Shown piece after piece: positions 1 through 6,752 of a stretch of 18,286 nt of DNA (positions are counted from its first letter, which is position 1; every line of letters starts with the position of its first letter). The notes below the pieces were generated by a model that did no database searches, was not told the DNA's origin, and saw nothing but the letters and a program-made list of their open reading frames with translations. The stretch comes from CBDULQ01 sp965368115. GTDB taxonomy: Bacteria; Pseudomonadota; Gammaproteobacteria; SZUA-229. The position numbers and the translations under genes are program-made. The stretch is from the NCBI GenBank assembly GCA_965368115.1, contig CBDULQ010000047.1:1-18286 (forward strand), in the 5' to 3' direction.

Positions 1-164
1 GGAAAATTACCGACTGTTTTTATGATTACAATACAAGGTTTTCGAATTGCGGATAAAATAGAGGGCCGCAGTTTTAATTTTCAAAAATAAATCCTTTTGG
101 CATGACAACCATCCCAGTCGTCGAACCGCACCCATCGATGAACATTTAATGCTGACGTCATATT

Positions 165-186
165 CATGTGTTAGCCACAACACATG
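165..186. repeat. Perfect 8-bp inverted repeat in intergenic DNA
   Basis: CATGTGTT (165-172) and AACACATG (179-186) are exact reverse complements around a 6-base loop. No T-run follows on either strand, so it does not look like an intrinsic terminator. A protein-binding site is possible but unproven. Confidence 0.35.
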
Positions 187-392
187 CTCTGATCCGATTG
201 CCATAAAACGCCCAACAAATTTTCACAATACAACACGCCAACCCGACAACCTTTTCACGGTCATATTCATTATCCCTTACCGCAATACTCAATCGTTATC
301 GATAGAACACATCAACATGATCTTATCGGCATAATTTTTTGTTGCAAACCCCCGATCCGCAGCGGAGAAGTCGATATCCGGTGCACCCAATC

Positions 393-417
393 CGACGTTC
401 AATATAATGATCGACGT
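393..417 (+). promoter_or_regulatory. Candidate -10 box flanked by CGACGT repeats
   Basis: TATAAT at 403-408 matches the sigma-70 -10 consensus exactly. Two direct CGACGT copies (393-398 and 412-417) flank it with a 19-base period. I see no good -35 hexamer at the expected distance, so recognition would need an activator or the match is chance. The next start codon is about 130 bases downstream, which would give a long leader containing the 491-517 dyad. Confidence 0.25.
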
Positions 418-490
418 CATTCGACGAACCGAAGCCATGGCAGCCCACCGGACCATTGCGCAAGATTCGGGTGGCAGTAAGCCGCATATG

Positions 491-517
491 CGTTAATCTG
501 TGCGATTAGGATTAACG
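491..517. promoter_or_regulatory. Inverted repeat just upstream of the AraC/Ogt gene
   Basis: CGTTAATC (491-498) and GATTAACG (510-517) form a perfect 8-bp inverted repeat with an 11-base spacer, ending 19 bases before the GTG start at 537. A palindromic GCATATGC at 484-491 abuts it. The position suits an operator or a leader hairpin. The downstream protein has an AraC-type DNA-binding domain, so self-regulation is a reasonable guess, but nothing in the sequence proves it. Confidence 0.4.
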
Positions 518-536
518 GCATTCACCGAGGCCCCCT

Positions 537-1376
537 GTGAACAGAGATTACCAGCGTATCGCCAGCGCCATGCACTTTATCCGGAACCATATCGACGACC
601 AGCCGGAGCTGGACGCAATCGCCGCTCATGTACACCTCAGCCCATATCATTTCCAGCGCCTGTTCAGCCGCTGGGCAGGCATTTCCCCGAAACGCTTTTT
701 ACAGGTGCTAACCCTGCAACGGGGCAAGCAGTTACTCGATGAACGACTTTCCACCCTTGAGGTAAGCACGTCACTGGGCCTGAGCGGCAGTTCCAGGCTG
801 CATGATCATTTTGTTCAACTCGATGCGGTGACGCCCGGCGAATACCGTCGCCGGGGACAGGATATGAACATCGACTACGGTATTGTGCAAACACCCTTCG
901 GTGCCCTGTTTGTCGCACTGACCGAACGCGGCGTGCATCGTGCCAGTTTCGTCGAACCGGACGACATGGAAACACTGCTGCAACAATTGCGCAACGACTG
1001 GCCGCTGGCGACATTGCATCGCAATCCTCAACGGGCGCAGCAGGCTCTAGCTCATCTGATTTCTCCCGAGGCCTCTACAACCCCACCAATGTGTTTGCAT
1101 GTGGGCGGCACCAATTTCCAGATTGCCGTGTGGCGAGCGCTGCTCAGTATTCCGCCCGGCCACCAGGTGCATTATCGATACATTGCCGAAGCCATTGGCC
1201 ATCCCCGCTCGGCACGCGCGGTGGGCAACGCCAATGCCGCGAACCCGGTGGCCCTGCTGATCCCCTGCCATCGGGTGATACAGCAAAGCGGCGCGCTGGG
1301 CGGTTATCGCTGGGGTGAAGACCGCAAACGGTTGATTCAGGTCTGGGAGCAACTCAAGCTGGAAGCAGACGACTAA
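537..1376 (+). CDS. AraC-type HTH fused to O6-alkylguanine-DNA methyltransferase
   Basis: A 279-residue fusion. Residues about 5-107 form an AraC-type helix-turn-helix domain (SPYHFQRLF and TPGEYRRR at its two ends). Residues about 110-275 form an Ogt/MGMT domain with the methyl-accepting PCHRV motif at 243-247 (Cys244), RAVGNANAANP just before it and the GGYRWG region after it. Proteins of this kind move a methyl group irreversibly from O6-methylguanine to their own cysteine. Compared with E. coli Ada (about 354 residues), the N-terminal zinc/Cys4 phosphotriester-sensing domain is absent, so Ada-style switching by methyl phosphotriesters is unlikely. The start is GTG; the first ATG is twelve codons in, but residues before it already belong to the HTH domain. 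The gene stands alone, 50 bases before the next one. I give no symbol because ada would imply the missing sensor domain. Confidence 0.93.
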   Translation: MNRDYQRIASAMHFIRNHIDDQPELDAIAAHVHLSPYHFQRLFSRWAGISPKRFLQVLTLQRGKQLLDERLSTLEVSTSLGLSGSSRLHDHFVQLDAVTPGEYRRRGQDMNIDYGIVQTPFGALFVALTERGVHRASFVEPDDMETLLQQLRNDWPLATLHRNPQRAQQALAHLISPEASTTPPMCLHVGGTNFQIAVWRALLSIPPGHQVHYRYIAEAIGHPRSARAVGNANAANPVALLIPCHRVIQQSGALGGYRWGEDRKRLIQVWEQLKLEADD

Positions 1377-1426
1377 GCCGGTATGATGGGATCAACAAGC
1401 TATCGTAATGAGTAAAGCGGGGATCG

Positions 1427-2011
1427 ATGTCGTTAAAAGAAGTTTTCAGCCTGCTCGCCGTAGCTCTCACACTGGTCGCCTTTCTGCCTTATATCCGCGC
1501 CATACTCGGCGGCACCGCCCGGCCTCACGTACTGTCCTGGATCATCTGGGGCAGCACCACGTTCGTGGTTTTTCTGGCTCAGCTTAGCGACGGCGCCGGT
1601 ATCGGCGCCTGGCCGATCGGATTGTCCGGGGTGATCACCCTGCTGGTGGCCTGGCTGGCATTTCGCCACCGCGGCGATATCAGCATTACCCGACTGGATT
1701 ATCTGTTTCTGGGCGGCGCGTTTTCCGCCCTGCCCTTCTGGTATGTGACCGCCGATCCACTGGCGGCGGTACTGATTCTCACACTGGTCGATCTACTGGG
1801 ATTCGGCCCGACTTTTCGCAAGGGTTACGATCACCCGCATCAGGATAGCCTGGTGTTTTTTATGTTGATGGGGATCAGGAATCTGCTGGTGGTCGCCGCG
1901 CTACAACATTATTCAGCAACGACCGTTATGTTCCCGGCCAGCATTGCTGTGGCCTGCATGGCTTACATTGTGATGGTGATGTATCGACGCGCGGACAGGC
2001 GCGCTACTTGA
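1427..2011 (+). CDS. Polytopic membrane protein of unknown function
   Basis: A 194-residue, strongly hydrophobic protein with about seven predicted membrane segments (roughly residues 5-24, 35-53, 60-79, 90-107, 111-127, 142-160 and 166-186). The first two are joined by FLPYIRAILGGTARPHVLSW. The proline at the end of helix 1 and the following polar, Trp-containing stretch resemble half of a PQ-loop/SWEET-type repeat, but I do not see a second clear copy, so this is only a resemblance. No catalytic motif is visible. A GGGGA stretch four bases before the ATG can serve as ribosome binding site. The stop codon overlaps the end of the convergent sspB gene by 8 bases. It may share a transcript with the AraC/Ogt gene 50 bases upstream. 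I do not know its function. Confidence 0.8.
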   Translation: MSLKEVFSLLAVALTLVAFLPYIRAILGGTARPHVLSWIIWGSTTFVVFLAQLSDGAGIGAWPIGLSGVITLLVAWLAFRHRGDISITRLDYLFLGGAFSALPFWYVTADPLAAVLILTLVDLLGFGPTFRKGYDHPHQDSLVFFMLMGIRNLLVVAALQHYSATTVMFPASIAVACMAYIVMVMYRRADRRAT

Positions 2012-2387
2012 CGACGCGCAGATTGGGCTTGCCGGAGGGATCACCGCCACCGTCACCGTCTGGCGGCTCCGGACTTTGCGGCTCGTCGCTGAACATCATA
2101 CCCTGGCCGTTTTCCCGCGCATAAATCGCCAGCACGGCTTCGGTGGGCACGAAGATATCGGTGGGCTGTCCGCTGAAGCGGGCATTGAAAGTAATTTCAT
2201 CGTCACCCAGCGTCAGTCCACGTACCGCCATGGGCGCAATGTTGAGCACGATCTTGTTATCCTGAATATATTGTGACGGGACGGAAACGCCCTCACAGAC
2301 GGCATCGACCAGAATGTATGGAGTGACGCCGTTATCCACGATCCATTGATACAGGGCTCTGATCAGGTATGGGCGACTGGATGTCAT
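2004..2387 (-). CDS. sspB: ClpXP protease specificity-enhancing factor SspB
   Basis: SspB binds ssrA-tagged proteins released by trans-translation and hands them to the ClpXP protease in the cytoplasm. The 127-residue protein has the substrate-binding fold near the start (SSRPYLIRALYQWIVDNG), the conserved IVLNIAP and FNARFSG segments and VLAIYARENG. An acidic, proline-rich linker follows, then the C-terminal LRVVK that docks on the ClpX zinc-binding domain. The frame is open to a TTG six codons upstream, but the ATG giving MTSSRPYL fits the family. It lies 68 bases after sspA, the usual pairing, so co-transcription is likely. No clear Shine-Dalgarno sequence precedes the ATG. Its last 8 bases overlap the convergent membrane-protein gene. 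Confidence 0.95.
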   Translation of the reverse strand: MTSSRPYLIRALYQWIVDNGVTPYILVDAVCEGVSVPSQYIQDNKIVLNIAPMAVRGLTLGDDEITFNARFSGQPTDIFVPTEAVLAIYARENGQGMMFSDEPQSPEPPDGDGGGDPSGKPNLRVVK

Positions 2388-2455
2388 GAGGATATTTGAA
2401 CACAAATGGCAGAATCAGGCCACCGACCCGGCAAGCCGCCGGATCGGCGCTGAAA

Positions 2456-3088
2456 TTAAAGGCGCATTTCCCGCTCGGCTTCGGACAGGCTTTCCTGGAA
2501 AGTGTCGCGGGCGAAAATACGATCCGCATAGCTGACGATCGGCTTGGCTTCCTTGGGCAGGTCGATACCCAGCACCGGCAAACGCCACAATACGGGGGCA
2601 ATGGTGGCATCCACCAGACTGAATTCCTGGCTCAGGAAAAACGGCATCACGGCAAAAATTTCCGCCGATGAAATAATGCTTTCACGCAGCACCTTACGCG
2701 CCTTGGCGGCCTGCTTTTCGGTGCCATGCAGAATATCGTTCAGGTGCGGGAACCAGTCGGTTTCCACACGATGCAGCGCCAGCCGAGTCTTGGCACGGGA
2801 CACGGGGTCGACCGGCATCAGCGGTGGATGCGGGAAACGTTCGTCGAGATACTCGATGATGACGCGAGAATCGTACAGCACCAGGTCGCGGTCGACCAGC
2901 GTCGGAACCGTGTTGTACGGATTCAGTTCCGACAGATCTTCCGGCAGGTTATTCAGATCCACATCGATGGTTTCGAAAGTGATATCTTTTTCGGCCAGAA
3001 CAATCCGCGTCCGATGACAATAAGGACAGGCGGGCTCAGAAAACAGATTCATAACCGATCTGCGATTGGCGAGGGCGTTTGACGCCAT
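2456..3088 (-). CDS. sspA: Stringent starvation protein A (GST-fold)
   Basis: SspA is a glutathione-S-transferase-like protein that binds RNA polymerase and adjusts transcription in starvation and acid stress; it normally lacks transferase activity. The 210-residue protein has an N-terminal thioredoxin-like domain (MNLFSEPACPYCHRTRIVLAEK, residues 13-34), NTVPTLVDRDLVLYDSR and the family hallmark YLDERFPHPPLMP (about residues 80-92). A helical domain follows, ending in LSEAEREMRL, close to the E. coli protein end. It has a CPYC pair in the thioredoxin-like domain where E. coli SspA has no such pair. AGAGG lies nine bases before the ATG. It sits 73 bases after petC and 68 bases before sspB. 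The petABC-sspAB order is common in gammaproteobacteria, so readthrough from petABC is possible. Confidence 0.95.
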   Translation of the reverse strand: MASNALANRRSVMNLFSEPACPYCHRTRIVLAEKDITFETIDVDLNNLPEDLSELNPYNTVPTLVDRDLVLYDSRVIIEYLDERFPHPPLMPVDPVSRAKTRLALHRVETDWFPHLNDILHGTEKQAAKARKVLRESIISSAEIFAVMPFFLSQEFSLVDATIAPVLWRLPVLGIDLPKEAKPIVSYADRIFARDTFQESLSEAEREMRL

Positions 3089-3161
3089 ATTCAGTTGCCT
3101 CTAGAAATGGGAATAAATAACGGTGAACAGGATAACGCACGTCCCTGTGCGCGGCTTGTCC

Positions 3162-3917
3162 CTAATGTACGTCTTTCCAGTATTCTTTCTTCAGCAGGTA
3201 AGCGATTACGCCGAAGATAGCCAGGAAGACCAGCACCCAGACACCGATAGACTTACGCTCCAGCTGTGCCGGTTCCGCCATGTACACCATGAAGTTAACC
3301 AGGTCAGCAACGTAAGCATCATACTCTTCAGGGCTCATAGTACCGGGCTGAACGATTTCCATGCCTTCGAACACCTTGTGCTCATTACCTTCGTCATCAG
3401 TCTCGGTCTTGAAGTTGGCTTTCTGCAGACCTTGCAGCTGCCACAACACGTGAGGCATACCCACATCCGGGAACGCAATGTTGTTCACACCTGAAGGGCG
3501 TGAATCATCCAGGTAGAAGGTACGCAGGTAAGTGTACAGGTAATCCGCACCCTTGGCGCGCGCCATAACCGTCAGGCCCGGAATTTTGGTACCAAAGGCC
3601 TGCTTGGCATAGTCCTCATTCATGGCCACTTTCATCAGCGCGCCCACCTTGGTCGGCTCGCCACCTTCATCACGGGTATGAACCAGCTGCTCGGCCACTT
3701 CCTCATCACTCATGCCCAGGTCACGGCCGATGCGGTTGTAACGCATGTATTCGGCACTGTGACAGCTCAGACAATTGGTGACGAACGCTTTGGCACCACG
3801 TTGCAGCGATTCCTTGTCGTTCAGATCGATGGGCGCCTTATCCAGGTGCGCACCACCGCCTGCCGCCATGGCCCAGACAGGCAGGGCCAGCAAAAATGCA
3901 GTTAAAAGCTTCTTCAT
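3162..3917 (-). CDS. petC: Ubiquinol-cytochrome c reductase, cytochrome c1 subunit
   Basis: This is the c-type haem subunit of the bc1 complex (complex III), which carries electrons from the Rieske centre to soluble cytochrome c on the periplasmic side of the inner membrane. The 251-residue protein has a signal peptide (MKKLLTAFLLALPVWAMA), the haem-attachment site CLSCH at 49-53 followed by SAEYMRYNR, and a likely axial methionine at 154 in DVGMPHVLW. A single C-terminal membrane anchor spans about 223-242 and ends in a basic tail, KKEYWKDVH. It overlaps petB by four bases (ATGA), which points to translational coupling as the third gene of petABC. A small hairpin (3136-3151) follows the stop without a T-run. 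Confidence 0.97.
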   Translation of the reverse strand: MKKLLTAFLLALPVWAMAAGGGAHLDKAPIDLNDKESLQRGAKAFVTNCLSCHSAEYMRYNRIGRDLGMSDEEVAEQLVHTRDEGGEPTKVGALMKVAMNEDYAKQAFGTKIPGLTVMARAKGADYLYTYLRTFYLDDSRPSGVNNIAFPDVGMPHVLWQLQGLQKANFKTETDDEGNEHKVFEGMEIVQPGTMSPEEYDAYVADLVNFMVYMAEPAQLERKSIGVWVLVFLAIFGVIAYLLKKEYWKDVH

Positions 3918-5125
3918 TTTGTAACCCTCTCTGGAACCGGCTTGGTAGCTTCATTCTTCGACGTAAAGAACAGCACGACGAAGAAACCAAAGTAAACAAG
4001 ACTGAAAATCTGTGCAGCCAGGGTACGACCCGGAGTGGCCGGCAGCATACCCAGATAACCCAGCACCAGGAAAGACACCACGAAGGCCGCCAGGTTGAGC
4101 TTGTAAATCAGACCGCGATAGCGAATCGATTTAACTTTGCACTGATCGATCCAGGGCAACAGGAACAGCACAACGATAGCCGCACCCATAGCGATTACAC
4201 CCATCAGCTTGTCCGGTACCGCACGCAGAATCGCGTAGAACGGAGTGAAGTACCAGACCGGAGCAATATGCTCAGGTGTCTTCAACGGATCGGAAGGAAT
4301 GAAGTTGGCATGTTCCAGCAGGTAACCGCCGCCTTCCGGCATGAAGAATACAACGATGCTGAAGAAGAACAGGAATACGATCACGCCCACGATATCTTTA
4401 ACAGAGTAGTAGGGGTGGAACGGAATGCCGTCCAGCGGGATACCGTTGGCATCTTTGTTCTTCTTGATTTCAACACCATCAGGGTTGTTGGAGCCCACTT
4501 CGTGCAGCGCAATGATGTGTGCGACAACCAGACCCAGCAGAACCAGCGGCAGCGCAATAACATGCAGTGCGAAGAAACGGTTCAGAGTTGCGTCTGAAAC
4601 GACGTAGTCACCACGAATCCACAGCGTCAGCGGGTCGCCGATGTAAGGCAGTGCGCCGAACAGGGAGATGATAACCTGGGCACCCCAGTAGGACATCTGA
4701 CCCCAGGGCAGCAGATAACCCATAAAGGCTTCAGCCATCAGCACCAGGTAAATCAGCATACCGAACAGCCATACCAGCTCACGGGGCTTTTTGTATGAAC
4801 CGTACATCAGGCCACGGAACATGTGCAGATAGACCACCACGAAGAAGGCGGTTGCACCGGTGGAGTGAATGTAACGAATCAGCCAGCCGTAAGGCACGTC
4901 GCGCATGATGTATTCAACCGATGCGAATGCGGTTGCGCCATCAGGCTTGTAGTGCATGGTCAGGAAGATACCTGAGACAATCTGGATAACCAGAACCAGT
5001 AATGCCAGCGAACCGAAGAAGTACCAGAAGTTGAAGTTCTTCGGCGCATAGTATTCAGCAAGATGCTCGTTCCACATTTTGGTGAGCGGGAAACGATCAT
5101 CGATCCAGCCTAATAATTTTTGCAT
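3914..5125 (-). CDS. petB: Ubiquinol-cytochrome c reductase, cytochrome b subunit
   Basis: This is the membrane core of the bc1 complex, holding both b haems and the two quinone sites. The 403-residue protein has eight expected helices. Haem ligands are His87 and His101 in helix B and His188 and His203 in helix D. The latter pair has 14 residues between them, one more than in alphaproteobacterial and mitochondrial cytochrome b. The quinol-oxidation motif that is PEWY in mitochondria reads PVWY here (289-292), replacing the glutamate; PVWY is a known natural variant in some proteobacteria. The start overlaps the petA stop by one base (TAATG) and the end overlaps petC by four, so the three genes are tightly coupled. 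Cytochrome b and the later subunit IV equivalent are in one chain, unlike the split b6f form. Confidence 0.97.
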   Translation of the reverse strand: MQKLLGWIDDRFPLTKMWNEHLAEYYAPKNFNFWYFFGSLALLVLVIQIVSGIFLTMHYKPDGATAFASVEYIMRDVPYGWLIRYIHSTGATAFFVVVYLHMFRGLMYGSYKKPRELVWLFGMLIYLVLMAEAFMGYLLPWGQMSYWGAQVIISLFGALPYIGDPLTLWIRGDYVVSDATLNRFFALHVIALPLVLLGLVVAHIIALHEVGSNNPDGVEIKKNKDANGIPLDGIPFHPYYSVKDIVGVIVFLFFFSIVVFFMPEGGGYLLEHANFIPSDPLKTPEHIAPVWYFTPFYAILRAVPDKLMGVIAMGAAIVVLFLLPWIDQCKVKSIRYRGLIYKLNLAAFVVSFLVLGYLGMLPATPGRTLAAQIFSLVYFGFFVVLFFTSKNEATKPVPERVTK

Positions 5126-5712
5126 TATGCAGCTCCTCCATCTTCACCAATGAGGATCACGTTATCGCTCTTGTACATATGCGGCGGCACCAGCAGGTTT
5201 AATGGCGCAGGTACGCCCTGGTAAACACGACCGGCAAGGTCGAATTTGGAACCGTGACAGGGGCAGAAGAAACCGCCCTTCCAGTCAGGCTCTACAGTGC
5301 CGGCTTCGGGACGATAGGTCGGCGAACAACCCAGGTGAGTACAGATACCCACCAGCACCAGGATGTGCTCCTTGATCGAACGGTACTCATTACGCGCATA
5401 TTCCGGTTGCTGGTCGTTTTCTGACGCCGGATCACGCAGCTTGTCATCCAGTGACTTCAGATCTTCCAGATTTCTGTCGCTACGCTTAACGATCCACACC
5501 GGTTTGCCACGCCATTCAACGGTAACTTGCTGACCAACTGCCAGTTTGCTGATATCCACCTCAACCGGTGCACCAGCTGTCTTGGCACGCTCACTGGGCA
5601 TCCAGGATGCGATAAAAGGTACGGCAACGAAGCCCGCACCTACTGCACCCACCACAGCAGTCGTGTTAGTCAGAAAGCGGCGTTTGTTTTGATCTACGCC
5701 TTCTGTAGCCAT
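5125..5712 (-). CDS. petA: Ubiquinol-cytochrome c reductase, Rieske iron-sulfur subunit
   Basis: The Rieske protein carries a [2Fe-2S] cluster that takes the first electron from ubiquinol. In this 195-residue protein the two cluster-binding loops are CTHLGC (124-129) and CPCHGS (150-155), the usual two-Cys, two-His arrangement with the disulfide cysteines. GVPAPLNL lies in the C-terminal part. The N-terminus has the twin-arginine signature KRRFLTN (residues 10-16) followed by a hydrophobic segment to about residue 37. This fits Tat export with the segment kept as membrane anchor. GAGAGG five bases before the ATG is a good ribosome binding site. It is the first gene of petABC, so the promoter should lie within 5713-5965; an AT-rich TATATT on the minus strand at 5741-5746 is a weak -10 candidate. 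Confidence 0.97.
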   Translation of the reverse strand: MATEGVDQNKRRFLTNTTAVVGAVGAGFVAVPFIASWMPSERAKTAGAPVEVDISKLAVGQQVTVEWRGKPVWIVKRSDRNLEDLKSLDDKLRDPASENDQQPEYARNEYRSIKEHILVLVGICTHLGCSPTYRPEAGTVEPDWKGGFFCPCHGSKFDLAGRVYQGVPAPLNLLVPPHMYKSDNVILIGEDGGAA

Positions 5713-5894
5713 GAGTACCTCTCTTAGACTCGTAAAATGAAATATAAAAAATGTGTACCCGACCCATTCATTGACGATGCGCCGACCCCTGCATCGAAAA
5801 CTGCATCCGGGAACATGAAACCAGGATTCTTCCCAAAAACGCTGAAAATACGGCGGAAAAACCGCGCAGTATGATAATCCATTATGCTGTTTTA

Positions 5895-5922
5895 GCCAAG
5901 TCTTATTTTGTTTTTGCTTGGC
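5895..5922. repeat. Inverted repeat between petA and the nif3-like gene
   Basis: GCCAAG (5895-5900) and CTTGGC (5917-5922) are exact reverse complements with a 16-base T-rich spacer. The repeat lies in the 253-base gap that must hold the petABC promoter and the end of the nif3-like transcript. No run of T follows on either strand, so an operator is as likely as a weak terminator. Confidence 0.3.
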
Positions 5923-5965
5923 ATAACAATAACTTAAGGAATTGCCTGACTATAGGAGGGGGTAT

Positions 5966-6727
5966 TCAGACCGGGTTGGGAATATCGATATATTCGGTCT
6001 GCAAATCGAATTTCTGCGCCAGATGTGCGGCCAGCGCCTGCACGCCGTAGCGCTCGGTGGCATGATGGCCGGCGCCGAAGTAATGCACATCCAGCTCACG
6101 AGCCAGGTGAAAGGTCTGTTCCGAGGCTTCGCCCGAAATGTAGGCATCCACGCCAAGAGCGGCCGCTGCTTCGAAATAACCCTGGGCACCGCCGGTACAC
6201 CAGGCGACCCGGCTGATCGGCCGGTCGCTGGTCGCGGGCAGGTGCAGCGGTACACGCTGCAGTTGCTGCTCCAGGTGGCCGGCGAATTCATGGGCCAGCA
6301 TGGGCGAAGCCAGTTTGCCGTACCAGATCAGACCGGAGGCAGGCCCGTCCCGCACGACACCATCCACCTGTATTTGCAGTCGCGCCGCCAGCTGTGCGTT
6401 ATTGCCGAACTCGGCATGGGCATCCAGCGGCAGGTGATAAGCCAGCAAATTCACCTCGTGTTCCAGCAGACTCCGGATGCGCTGTTTTTTCATACCGACG
6501 ATGGCCGCGTCTTCGTTTTTCCAGAAATAGCCGTGGTGCACCAGCAGCGCATCGGCACCGGCGGCAACCGCCTGATCGATAAACGCCTGACTGGCAGTGA
6601 CGCCGCTCACGAGTTTTTTTATGACCGATTTCCCTTCAACCTGTAGACCATTTGGGCAATAATCCCTGAAATCCTGTACCTGTAGTAATGCGTTACAGTA
6701 ATTTTGCAACTCGTTTAGTTGCACCAT
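5966..6727 (-). CDS. Nif3/YbgI-family dinuclear metal-binding protein
   Basis: A 253-residue member of the Nif3-like family (E. coli YbgI is 247 residues), which forms a toroidal hexamer with a two-metal centre. It has been linked to GTP cyclohydrolase I type 2 activity in some species, but its cellular job is not settled. Likely metal ligands are visible: His64-His65 in LLVHHGYFW, Asp102 in YHLPLDAH, and His221/Glu225 in GAGHHATERYG. The early YCPNGLQVEG segment is also typical. The frame is open 57 codons further upstream, but that part runs into the divergent protease gene. The chosen ATG is preceded by GGAGG four bases away and starts where family members start. The start codon almost coincides with an ATG of the gene on the other strand. 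Confidence 0.92.
   Translation of the reverse strand: MVQLNELQNYCNALLQVQDFRDYCPNGLQVEGKSVIKKLVSGVTASQAFIDQAVAAGADALLVHHGYFWKNEDAAIVGMKKQRIRSLLEHEVNLLAYHLPLDAHAEFGNNAQLAARLQIQVDGVVRDGPASGLIWYGKLASPMLAHEFAGHLEQQLQRVPLHLPATSDRPISRVAWCTGGAQGYFEAAAALGVDAYISGEASEQTFHLARELDVHYFGAGHHATERYGVQALAAHLAQKFDLQTEYIDIPNPV
6705..6723. repeat. Perfect dyad at the divergent nif3-like/degS junction
   Basis: TGCAACT (6705-6711) and AGTTGCA (6717-6723) form a 7-bp inverted repeat around a 5-base centre. It lies inside the first codons of the nif3-like gene and 30 bases upstream of the chosen protease start. It could be an operator or a mRNA hairpin near the nif3-like ribosome binding site. Chance is also possible. 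Confidence 0.3.
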
Positions 6728-6752
6728 GGGGCCTCCGGTATTCAATCTATTT

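Larger units (their letters stand above)
1..536. other. Gene-free, AT-rich upstream region
   Basis: No reading frame here is convincing. The only sizeable ones (a 65-codon frame on the minus strand at 7-204 and a 61-codon frame on the plus strand at 149-334) lack a Shine-Dalgarno sequence and resemble no family I know. The first 350 bases or so are visibly richer in A and T than the genes to the right. The stretch holds a hairpin-forming dyad at 165-186, two copies of GACGTCAT (154-161 and 413-420), a TATAAT hexamer at 403-408 and a dyad at 491-517. It probably contains the promoter of the AraC/Ogt gene and the far end of a neighbouring transcription unit that lies outside the window. Confidence 0.6.

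Noticed and set aside
7..204. A 65-codon minus-strand frame in the left intergenic region
   Set aside because: No Shine-Dalgarno sequence, no recognisable motif, and it runs across a perfect hairpin; there is no support for a gene.
3136..3151. Small hairpin after petC considered as a terminator
   Set aside because: Only a 5-bp stem and no T-run on the minus strand; readthrough into sspA seems as likely.
3896..4597. A 233-codon plus-strand frame opposite petB
   Set aside because: Antisense to conserved cytochrome b, no motif, no plausible ribosome binding site.
5852..5866. GCGG-AAAAA-CCGC hairpin left of the nif3-like gene considered as its terminator
   Set aside because: The stem is only four base pairs and the following T-stretch is interrupted.
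6726..6752. Longer degS N-terminus starting at 6726
   Set aside because: It coincides exactly with the divergent nif3-like start and adds nine residues before the membrane anchor with no ribosome binding site. It cannot be excluded, but 6753 is more economical.
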